From: GCA-2701705 sp036163455
GTDB lineage: Bacteria > Pseudomonadota > Gammaproteobacteria > GCA-002705445 > GCA-002716945
Length of the DNA: 6,404 bases
Reading direction: 5' to 3'
NCBI GenBank assembly: GCA_036163455.1
Contig: JAYZKL010000056.1
Location: 1-6,404 of the forward strand
The notes beneath the pieces were generated by a model. The model did no database searches. It was not told the origin of the DNA and saw nothing but the letters and a program-made list of their open reading frames with translations. The position numbers and the translations under genes were made by a program. Shown piece after piece: positions 1 to 6,404 of the stretch (positions within the stretch are counted from its first letter, which is position 1; every line of letters begins with the position of its first letter).

Positions 1-104
1 TTTATGAATCTATATCAAATCTTAAGATTGATGTTTCAGGAGTAACAAAATATAAAGTTATTGATGATATACAAATATATTTAAATGAAAAAGATATTAT
101 TTAA
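1..104 (+). CDS. aroK: Shikimate kinase, C-terminal end only (5' part lies outside the window)
   Basis: The reading frame is open from the left edge (first complete codon at 3) to a TAA at 102-104 and gives 33 residues beginning YESISN and ending NEKDII. They align without a gap with the C-terminal tail of E. coli-type AroK: Tyr-Glu-x-Ile, a short acidic/hydrophobic strand, then a final amphipathic helix. Shikimate kinase phosphorylates shikimate with ATP in the cytoplasm, step 5 of the chorismate pathway. The ATP-binding and shikimate-binding motifs lie upstream and cannot be checked. The call rests on the tail match plus the position directly before aroB, the usual aroK-aroB pairing in Gammaproteobacteria. 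The gene overlaps aroB by 20 bases in another frame, so translation of the two is probably coupled (inference). The tail alone would be weak evidence; the context makes the call likely. Confidence 0.85.
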   Translation, partial: YESISNLKIDVSGVTKYKVIDDIQIYLNEKDII

Positions 105-1161
105 AATTAAAGATGATGCTGTGCCGGTCCTTATCGGCAGTGATATCTTAAAGAAAATTAATTATTTGAACTACATTAGAAATAAAGATGTAGTAATAAT
201 AACAAATAAGACTGTAGCAAATTTATATTTAAAAAAAGTTAAAAATGCTTTAAAAAACTTTACAGTTGATAGTTATGTCATCCCAGATGGAGAACGATTC
301 AAAAATATAGAAACATTAAAAAAAATACATAATTTTTTGATTAAAAAGAACTATGATAGGCAGTTAACTATTATCGCACTTGGGGGTGGCGTCATTGGTG
401 ATTTGTCTGGATTTGCATCAGATACTTTTCTACGAGGAGTAGATTTAATACATATCCCAACTACACTTCTTGCACAGGTTGATTCTTCGATTGGTGGCAA
501 GACTGGCATAAATCATAAGAATGGGAAAAACTTGATTGGAAGTTTTAAACACCCCAACGCTATTATTATTGATACTTCATTCTTATCAACCTTACCAAAA
601 AAACAATTTATATCAGGGTTAGCGGAAGTAGTAAAATATGGAATTATTAGCAACAAACCTTTCCTTAAATGGTTAAACAAGAATTGTTCTAGAATACTTA
701 ATTATAATGAAAAAGATTTGCTTAAAATAGTATCAGTATCAGCTAGAGAAAAAATTTCTATAGTTAAAAAAGATGAAAAAGAAAAAAATATTAGAGCTTT
801 TTTGAATTTTGGACATACTCTTGGTCATGCGATTGAATCAACTAAAAACTATAAAGGAATATTACATGGGGAGGCAATAAGTATTGGTATGGTTTTTGCT
901 GCTGCAATTTCTGTTGAAAAAAGTACATTGACAATTAGTGATTTTAATCTAATTACTGAAACAATACAGAATTTAAATTTACCTATTAGTTTGCCCAAGA
1001 AAGTAAGCATTAATAAAATAATTAATCATCTAAATTTTGATAAAAAAAAGAAACAAGGTAAAAATAACTTTGTACTCCTTAAATCTATTGGTAAATGCTT
1101 CCTAACAGATAGGATCTCACCTTCTTTCATAAAAAAAATGATACAAACATTTCAACATTAA
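85..1161 (+). CDS. aroB: 3-dehydroquinate synthase
   Basis: This is a complete 358-residue protein, close to the family's usual 350-365. AroB converts DAHP to 3-dehydroquinate in the cytoplasm, step 2 of the shikimate pathway, using NAD+ and a divalent metal, usually zinc. Visible landmarks are PDGE (67-70), the glycine-rich NAD-binding GGGVIGD (100-106), PTTLLAQVDSSIGGKTGINH (125-144) with the active-site Lys139, GKN (147-149), GLAEVVKYG (178-186), GHTLGHAIE (243-251) and HGE (261-263). By homology the metal ligands are Glu181, His244 and His261, all present. The ATG at 85 is preferred because its N-terminus aligns with the E. coli protein from residue 1. No Shine-Dalgarno sequence precedes it and it lies inside the end of aroK, so it is probably translated by coupling. 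A run of eight A at 1042-1049 encodes part of a lysine-rich stretch near residue 320. The gene looks intact and functional. Confidence 0.98.
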   Translation: MKKILFKIKDDAVPVLIGSDILKKINYLNYIRNKDVVIITNKTVANLYLKKVKNALKNFTVDSYVIPDGERFKNIETLKKIHNFLIKKNYDRQLTIIALGGGVIGDLSGFASDTFLRGVDLIHIPTTLLAQVDSSIGGKTGINHKNGKNLIGSFKHPNAIIIDTSFLSTLPKKQFISGLAEVVKYGIISNKPFLKWLNKNCSRILNYNEKDLLKIVSVSAREKISIVKKDEKEKNIRAFLNFGHTLGHAIESTKNYKGILHGEAISIGMVFAAAISVEKSTLTISDFNLITETIQNLNLPISLPKKVSINKIINHLNFDKKKKQGKNNFVLLKSIGKCFLTDRISPSFIKKMIQTFQH

Positions 1162-1173
1162 AGATCTTAAATA

Positions 1174-1184
1174 TATGATAAAAT
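1174..1184 (+). promoter_or_regulatory. Possible extended -10 promoter element ahead of gltB
   Basis: The 41-base aroB-gltB spacer contains TATGATAAAAT. It can be read as an extended -10 (TG, one base, then TAAAAT at 1179-1184, one mismatch to TATAAT) or as TATGAT (1174-1179, one mismatch). No convincing -35 hexamer lies 16-18 bases upstream of either reading. Transcription would start only about 10-17 bases before the gltB ATG, giving a very short leader. In DNA this AT-rich such matches arise often by chance, so this is a weak candidate for an internal gltB promoter. Confidence 0.22.
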
Positions 1185-1186
1185 AT

Positions 1187-1203
1187 TGAAAGGTCGTCTT
1201 TCA
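1187..1203 (+). promoter_or_regulatory. gltB ribosome binding site within a small start-site hairpin
   Basis: GAAAGG (1188-1193) is a partial Shine-Dalgarno sequence nine bases before the gltB ATG and the only recognisable one in the window. It overlaps a perfect inverted repeat: TGAAAG (1187-1192) and CTTTCA (1198-1203), with the five-base loop GTCGT. The right arm ends on the A of the ATG. In RNA the stem would hide most of the Shine-Dalgarno bases and the first base of the start codon. It has only two G-C pairs, so it would be weak. Whether it tunes translation is inference. Confidence 0.4.
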
Positions 1204-4200
1204 TGAAAAAAGAAAATACAAAAAACAATGGCTTATATTCTTCTTGTTTTGAAAAGGATAGTTGTGGGTTTGGTTTAATAGCAAACATGGATAATAAACC
1301 CTCCCATTGGGTTATTCAAACTAGTATTCAAGCTCTTCAAAGATTAACTCATCGTGGCGCAATTGCTGATGATGGTAAAACCAGTGATGGATGTGGATTA
1401 TTAATAAAAAAACCTGATTTATTTTGCAAAAAAGTAGCTAAATCAATGGGTATATCCATAGAAAATAGTTACTGTTTCGGAACAGTTTTTCTCAATAAAG
1501 ACCCTAAAGAACAAAAAAAAGCAAAAGAGACTCTTTTATTTCAACTAAGAAAACAAGGTTTGGTTGTAGAAGGATGGAGAAAAGTTCCTATTAACAAAAA
1601 AGTATGCGGTAAAGAAGCTTTGAAAAACATGCCTGATATACAACAGATTATTGTTACAGCAGATAAAAAAATTCTTGAGAATGACTTTGAAAAAAAATTA
1701 TATGTTGCAAGAATACAGTCAGAAAAAATACTTTTTGAAGATGATACTTTCTATATATCAAGCTTATCTTCAAGAGTCATTTCATATAAAGGACTTATAA
1801 TCTCAGACAACATAAAAGAATTTTATTCCGACTTATGTGATAAAGATATGAAATCTTCTCTTTGTGTATTTCATCAAAGATTTTCAACGAATACCATGCC
1901 CCAATGGAAATTGGCTCAACCTTTTCGATATTTAGCACATAACGGTGAAATAAATACTATACAAGGTAATCGTCATTGGTACTTTGCGCGAAGAAAAAAA
2001 CTCAAAATTGATGCACTGCCTGAACTCGAGAAATTGCATCCTTTGGTATCTGAAAGAGACTCCGACTCATGTACGTTAGACAATATGCTTGAATTACTTC
2101 TAGCTGGAGATATGGGTATTTTCAGAGCTATGCGAACACTCATGCCACCAGCTTGGCAAAACAATCAAGATATTGATAATGATTTAAAAGCGACATATGA
2201 ATACCATTCAATGCATATGGAACCTTGGGATGGGCCCGCTGGTATCGTTCTCACTGATGGAAGATATGCTGCCTGTGTTTTAGACAGAAATGGTCTCAGG
2301 CCTGCACGCTATGTAATAACTTCTGATAGACATATAACATTGGCCTCAGAAATTGGTGTTTATGATTATAAAGATGAAGACGTTTTAAAAAAAGGACGAC
2401 TTGCACCAGGACAAATGCTTGCTGTAGATACAGAAAATGGAGAGTTATTGTTAACTGAAGATATTGATAAGATTCTAAAAGATAGACATCCATATCATGA
2501 ATGGTTGAACAAATACTCAATAGAAATAAATGGATATAATCAAAGCAAAGAAATACCTTTAAACTTCGATAATGATACTTTAAATATATATAAAAAATTG
2601 TTCTCGGTTTCGTTTGAAGAAGAGAAAGAGATGATTGCGCCTGTAGCAGAAATAGGTCAAGAAGCTACTGGTTCTATGGGCGATGATACGCCAATGCCTG
2701 TAATGTCAAAAAAAAATAGATCTATATATGATTATTTTAGGCAACAATTTGCGCAAGTTACAAACCCGCCAATAGATTCCTTGCGTGAAAACAGTGTTAT
2801 GTCACTAGAAGTTTGTTTTGGTAAAGAAAGAAACTTATTCGAGGAATCATCTAAACATGCAGATAGGCTAATTATAAAGTCACCAATTTTAGATAGACAA
2901 ACATACGAAGAAATACTTACTTCAAAGAACAAGAAATATTCATCTGATAAAATTAACCTTAATTTTGATGATTCTATTGATTTAGAAGAAGCTATAAATA
3001 CAATTTGTGACAGAGCGGTTAGAAGCGTAAAAAAAGGGAATATACTAATAATACTTTCTGATAAAAAAATTGGTAAGAACCAATTAACTATACCTGCTGC
3101 AATGGCAGTTGGAGCGATCCATCACAGATTAATTGAAGTTGGGCTTAGATGTGACTGTAATCTGATTATTGAAACAGCATCTGCAAGAAATCCTCATAAC
3201 TTTGCTGTGTTATTAGGGTATGGTGCTACAGCAGTTTATCCATATCTTTCATTTGAGATATTGCATGAGATGATTAATAGAAATAATTTAAATAAAAACT
3301 GTTATCCATTATATGTAAAAAACTATGTTAATGGCATCAATAAAGGAATTTTAAAAATTATGTCTAAGATGGGGATTTCATGTATTTCAAGTTATAGAGG
3401 AGCTCAGCTTTTTGAAATTGTAGGATTAAATGAAGATGTTATAAATTTATGTTTTAAAAATAGTTTTAAAAGAATATCTGGCTCTAGTTTTGAAGATATA
3501 GAATTAGATTTAAGTGAAAATAGAGATTTAGCCTGGGATATTAATAAAAAAATAAAAACTGGCGGTCTCCTTAAATATATGCATGATGAGGAATTTCATG
3601 ACTATAATCCTGATGTTGTTAAAGCACTACAAGAGTGTTCTATGACAGGCAGATATGATGACTATAAAAAATTTTCAGATTTAGTTAATAATAGAAATCC
3701 AAGTTTTTTACGTGACCTACTAAAACTAAAATCTTTAAAAAAACCAATCCCACTATCTAAAGTTGAGTCTATTGACAAAATTTTGAAAAGATTTGATACA
3801 GCTGGGATGTCGCTTGGAGCTTTGTCACCTGAAGCTCATGAATCATTAGCAATTGCAATGAATACCATAGGCGGTAGATCGAATTCTGGAGAAGGTGGCG
3901 AGGATAAAAAAAGATTTCAATCTAATAAGAATTCTAAGATTAAACAAGTTGCTTCTGGCAGGTTTGGAGTAACACCACATTATTTAGTGAATGCGGAAGT
4001 TATTCAGATTAAAATTGCGCAAGGTGCAAAACCTGGAGAAGGTGGTCAGCTCCCTGGCCATAAAGTAAATGACATGATAGCAGAACTTAGATTTTCAGTT
4101 CCAGGCGTCACATTAATATCTCCACCTCCACACCATGATATCTATTCTATTGAGGATTTGGCTCAATTAATTTTCGATTTAAAACAAATAAATAATAAAG

Positions 4201-5660
4201 CACTAATTTCAGTCAAATTGGTTTCGCAAGCTGGTGTTGGAACTATTGCTGCTGGCGTAACAAAAGCCTACGCAGATTTAATTACTATCTCTGGTTATGA
4301 TGGTGGTACTGGTGCAAGTCCATTAACATCTGTTAAGTATGCAGGCAGTCCATGGGAGCTTGGAATCAGTGAGACTCATCAGACTTTAATGAGAAATAAT
4401 TTAAGACACAAAGTTAGGCTACAAACTGATGGTGGGCTTAAAACAGGACTTGATATAATTAAGGGGGCAATATTAGGTGCTGAGAGTTTTGGTTTTGGAA
4501 CTTCTGTAATGATTACTCTAGGTTGTAAATATCTTCGAATTTGTCACCTAAATAATTGTGCAACTGGTGTAGCCACTCAAAATAAAATCTTAAGAATGAA
4601 ACATTTCAGTGGAACTCCTGAAAGAGTTATTAATTATTTAAGATTTGTTGCTAAAGATGTACGCGAAATACTCGCATCCCTAGGGTATTCATCAATCAAT
4701 CAAATAATTGGTAAAACTGAATTACTTAAAGAAGCCAAAGGTATAACAAAAAAACATAAAAAACTGAATTTAAAATCATTATTAGTAAAAGCTTCTAATT
4801 CCAGTGAAAGATATTGTACTACAAAATCCAATGATCCTTTTGATAAAGCATCTTTAGCAAAAAAAATCTTGCGAGATACTATGCCTTATATAACAAAAAG
4901 AAAAAAAGGCGAATTTAGTTATAATATTAAAAACTATAATAGAAGTATTGGTGCCAATATATCTGGTGTAATTGCAAAACTTTATGGAAATTATGGTTTA
5001 AGTAAGACTCCCATCACTCTTAATTTGAATGGAACAGCTGGTCAAAGCTTAGGGGCTTGGAATGCTGGCGGACTCAATATTATACTTACAGGTGATTCAA
5101 ATGATTATGTAGGGAAAGGAATGGCGGCAGGAAAAATTACATTAAAAACTTCCTCTACACTCAAACCTAAAGCTACTGAAATGATAATAATTGGCAATAC
5201 TTGCCTCTATGGTGCAACAGGTGGAAAACTTTTTGCAGAAGGCATAGCAGGAGAAAGATTTGCCGTAAGAAATTCTGGGTGTGCTGCCGTAATAGAAGGA
5301 AGTGGCGATCACACTTGTGAATATATGACAGGGGGATCAGTTATTGTTCTTGGTAAAACCGGTAATAATTTTGGAGCAGGTATGACAGGTGGTTTAGCAT
5401 TTGTTTATGATGAACAAAAACTTTTCAAAAATAAAATAAATAATCAATCTGTAGAAATAAAAAACCTAAATGACAAAAAATTAAAAAACCATCAGGACTA
5501 TTTATTGAGATTGATTAAGGAGCATTTTAAAGAGACTAGAAGTTTAAAAGCGAAGTTTATTATTGATAATTTTAATGAATGCCTAAAAAAATTTAATATA
5601 GTAAAGCCTAAAGATGCAAACTTTATAGATCTCCTTAATATTTTAACTAAAGCAGCATAA
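1203..5660 (+). CDS. gltB: Glutamate synthase (GOGAT) large subunit
   Basis: This complete 1485-residue protein is about the length of E. coli GltB. With the small subunit GltD, it makes two glutamates from glutamine and 2-oxoglutarate using NADPH, completing the GS-GOGAT route of ammonia assimilation in the cytoplasm. Domains in order are: a class-II glutamine amidotransferase (about 21-430) with nucleophile Cys21 in CGFG, HRGA (50-53), HQRFSTNT (224-231) and HNGEINT (246-252); a central linking domain (about 470-780); the FMN-binding synthase domain (about 820-1190) with GEGGE (896-900), GAKPGEGGQLPG (941-952), SPPPHHD (973-979) and GYDGGTGASP (1031-1040); and the C-terminal GxGxG beta-helix domain (about 1250-1440). 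Cys1108, Cys1114 and Cys1119 have the C-x5-C-x4-C spacing of the 3Fe-4S cluster. The start at 1203 leaves a 20-residue propeptide to be removed to expose Cys21; the next Met (29) would delete the catalytic Cys. No key residue is missing. The partner gltD is not adjacent. Confidence 0.99.
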   Translation: MKKENTKNNGLYSSCFEKDSCGFGLIANMDNKPSHWVIQTSIQALQRLTHRGAIADDGKTSDGCGLLIKKPDLFCKKVAKSMGISIENSYCFGTVFLNKDPKEQKKAKETLLFQLRKQGLVVEGWRKVPINKKVCGKEALKNMPDIQQIIVTADKKILENDFEKKLYVARIQSEKILFEDDTFYISSLSSRVISYKGLIISDNIKEFYSDLCDKDMKSSLCVFHQRFSTNTMPQWKLAQPFRYLAHNGEINTIQGNRHWYFARRKKLKIDALPELEKLHPLVSERDSDSCTLDNMLELLLAGDMGIFRAMRTLMPPAWQNNQDIDNDLKATYEYHSMHMEPWDGPAGIVLTDGRYAACVLDRNGLRPARYVITSDRHITLASEIGVYDYKDEDVLKKGRLAPGQMLAVDTENGELLLTEDIDKILKDRHPYHEWLNKYSIEINGYNQSKEIPLNFDNDTLNIYKKLFSVSFEEEKEMIAPVAEIGQEATGSMGDDTPMPVMSKKNRSIYDYFRQQFAQVTNPPIDSLRENSVMSLEVCFGKERNLFEESSKHADRLIIKSPILDRQTYEEILTSKNKKYSSDKINLNFDDSIDLEEAINTICDRAVRSVKKGNILIILSDKKIGKNQLTIPAAMAVGAIHHRLIEVGLRCDCNLIIETASARNPHNFAVLLGYGATAVYPYLSFEILHEMINRNNLNKNCYPLYVKNYVNGINKGILKIMSKMGISCISSYRGAQLFEIVGLNEDVINLCFKNSFKRISGSSFEDIELDLSENRDLAWDINKKIKTGGLLKYMHDEEFHDYNPDVVKALQECSMTGRYDDYKKFSDLVNNRNPSFLRDLLKLKSLKKPIPLSKVESIDKILKRFDTAGMSLGALSPEAHESLAIAMNTIGGRSNSGEGGEDKKRFQSNKNSKIKQVASGRFGVTPHYLVNAEVIQIKIAQGAKPGEGGQLPGHKVNDMIAELRFSVPGVTLISPPPHHDIYSIEDLAQLIFDLKQINNKALISVKLVSQAGVGTIAAGVTKAYADLITISGYDGGTGASPLTSVKYAGSPWELGISETHQTLMRNNLRHKVRLQTDGGLKTGLDIIKGAILGAESFGFGTSVMITLGCKYLRICHLNNCATGVATQNKILRMKHFSGTPERVINYLRFVAKDVREILASLGYSSINQIIGKTELLKEAKGITKKHKKLNLKSLLVKASNSSERYCTTKSNDPFDKASLAKKILRDTMPYITKRKKGEFSYNIKNYNRSIGANISGVIAKLYGNYGLSKTPITLNLNGTAGQSLGAWNAGGLNIILTGDSNDYVGKGMAAGKITLKTSSTLKPKATEMIIIGNTCLYGATGGKLFAEGIAGERFAVRNSGCAAVIEGSGDHTCEYMTGGSVIVLGKTGNNFGAGMTGGLAFVYDEQKLFKNKINNQSVEIKNLNDKKLKNHQDYLLRLIKEHFKETRSLKAKFIIDNFNECLKKFNIVKPKDANFIDLLNILTKAA

Positions 5661-6404
5661 ATGAAAAATATAGATAGAGCATTTATAGATGATTTATTGT
5701 CTAGAATAGATATTGTTGAGATTATTAATGACAAAGTTAAATTAAAGCAACAGGGCAACAGTTATAAAGGGTTATGTCCATTCCACGCTGAAAATACACC
5801 TTCTTTTAATGTTTCAAGCTCAAAACAATTCTATCACTGTTTTGGTTGTGGTGCGTCTGGTGATGCAATTAAATTCCTTCAAGAATATGAGGGTCTAACT
5901 TTTGTTGAAGCAGTTGAAAAACTTGCTTTACAAGTTAATATGCAAATACCTGAAACTAATAATAATCAGTCTGACCATAGCAATAGATTAATTAAAATAA
6001 ATAACTTTGCCTCATCTTTATTTAAAAAAAACCTTGAGAATAATACGAAAGCACAAAAGTATCTAGAATTAAGGAATATTAGCCAGCAAGAAATTGAGTT
6101 ATTTGATTTAGGTTTTGCCAATGATAGTTGGGATAATTTGACGAAAGTTTTTGAACAAAAAAAAATAATAAAAGAAGGAAAAGAACTAGGTCTTCTCACA
6201 GAGAATAAAGGCAAAACATATGATCGTTTTAGAAATAGGATTATTTTTCCAATAAAAAATACAATGGGAAATGTAATAGCATTTGGAGGAAGAGCGTTAG
6301 AAAAATCTGAAAAAGCTAAATATATACACTCACCTGAATCTAAGCTTTTTTATAAAAGCTCACAAGTTTACGGTCTTTTTGAAGGCAAACAAGACATAAA
6401 TAAA
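5661..6404 (+). CDS. dnaG: DNA primase, N-terminal 248 residues (3' part beyond the window)
   Basis: The frame is open from ATG 5661 to the right edge. DnaG makes the short RNA primers that start Okazaki fragments, working with the replicative helicase DnaB. The N-terminal CHC2 zinc-ribbon domain (about 5-97) carries Cys39, His42, Cys60 and Cys63, in CPFH and CFGCG, at the spacing of E. coli DnaG. The catalytic core then begins: YDRFRNRIIFPI (187-198), GNVIAFGGR (203-211), KYIHSPES (220-227) and LFYKSSQVYGL (229-239). Arg211, Lys220 and Lys232 match basic residues Arg221, Lys229 and Lys241 of the E. coli enzyme. The window stops before the Toprim metal-binding motif (EGYMD-type) and the C-terminal helicase-binding domain, so neither can be checked. 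The start matches the E. coli N-terminus. The ATG abuts the gltB TAA with no spacer and no Shine-Dalgarno sequence, so coupling to gltB translation is likely (inference). A run of nine A lies at 6157-6165. The frame is intact as far as visible. Confidence 0.98.
   Translation, partial: MKNIDRAFIDDLLSRIDIVEIINDKVKLKQQGNSYKGLCPFHAENTPSFNVSSSKQFYHCFGCGASGDAIKFLQEYEGLTFVEAVEKLALQVNMQIPETNNNQSDHSNRLIKINNFASSLFKKNLENNTKAQKYLELRNISQQEIELFDLGFANDSWDNLTKVFEQKKIIKEGKELGLLTENKGKTYDRFRNRIIFPIKNTMGNVIAFGGRALEKSEKAKYIHSPESKLFYKSSQVYGLFEGKQDINK

Noticed and set aside
729..744. GTATCA repeated twice in aroB
   Set aside because: It simply encodes part of the VSVSA stretch of AroB. Two copies of a hexamer inside a conserved helix give no sign of a functional repeat.
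1161..1168. AAGATCTT palindrome just after the aroB stop codon, considered as a terminator or operator
   Set aside because: It is only 8 bases with no loop and no following T run, so it cannot be an intrinsic terminator. A palindrome this short is expected by chance.
1215..1265. Cys15 of GltB considered as the amidotransferase nucleophile instead of Cys21
   Set aside because: The conserved context of the N-terminal nucleophile is C-G-F/V-G; Cys21 sits in CGFG, while Cys15 is followed by FEK and falls in the propeptide.
1973..2164. Reverse-strand open frame of 63 codons within gltB
   Set aside because: It lies fully inside the conserved glutaminase domain of gltB, resembles no family I recognise, and has low-complexity composition typical of an antisense shadow.
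2296..2932. Two reverse-strand open frames (2296-2520 and 2732-2932) within gltB
   Set aside because: Both are antisense to well-conserved gltB coding sequence, have no recognisable domain, and have no supporting ribosome binding site or context.
5498..5758. Reverse-strand open frame of 86 codons across the gltB-dnaG junction
   Set aside because: Its hydrophobic Leu/Ile/Ser-rich translation is what the complement of Lys/Asn/Asp-rich coding sequence gives. Both sense frames here are clearly conserved proteins.
5966..6214. Reverse-strand open frame of 82 codons inside dnaG
   Set aside because: It is antisense to the DnaG linker and the start of its core. The Phe/Leu/Ser-rich translation mirrors the Lys/Glu-rich sense strand and shows no family resemblance.

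Overview
The window is an ordinary, very AT-rich piece of a bacterial chromosome. It is packed with housekeeping genes, all on the + strand, and has almost no intergenic space. In order it holds the last 33 codons of a shikimate kinase gene (aroK), complete aroB (3-dehydroquinate synthase), complete gltB (glutamate synthase large subunit), and the first 248 codons of dnaG (DNA primase), cut by the right edge. All four proteins resemble their gammaproteobacterial (E. coli-type) counterparts closely. Strong A/T bias, lysine/isoleucine/asparagine-rich proteins, gene overlap and near-zero spacers suggest a small, streamlined gammaproteobacterial genome, such as a free-living marine lineage of the SAR86 kind or a reduced host-associated one. 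The lineage is inferred; sequence inspection alone cannot fix it.

Layout: aroK (1-104) overlaps aroB (85-1161) by 20 bases. A 41-base spacer (1162-1202) follows. It is the only intergenic DNA in the window and holds the one recognisable Shine-Dalgarno-like sequence, a small inverted repeat around the gltB start, and a possible extended -10 element. gltB (1203-5660) ends with TAA directly against the ATG of dnaG (5661-6404+). No intrinsic terminator, RNA gene, insertion sequence, CRISPR array or long repeat was seen. There is no gene-free stretch over 300 bases.

Functionally, aroK and aroB are steps 5 and 2 of the shikimate pathway to chorismate and the aromatic amino acids. gltB is the glutamine-hydrolysing, FMN and Fe-S-containing large subunit of the GOGAT half of ammonia assimilation. 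dnaG makes RNA primers for replication. The layout suggests one transcription unit, possibly with an internal promoter before gltB.

The most notable feature is gene order. aroK-aroB-gltB looks like a shortened form of the aroK-aroB-damX-like-gltB-gltD order known from Pseudomonas. Here the damX-like gene is absent, and the place normally held by gltD is taken by dnaG, which usually lies between rpsU and rpoD. I found no evidence of a previously undescribed system. The findings are modest points about gene order and translation initiation.
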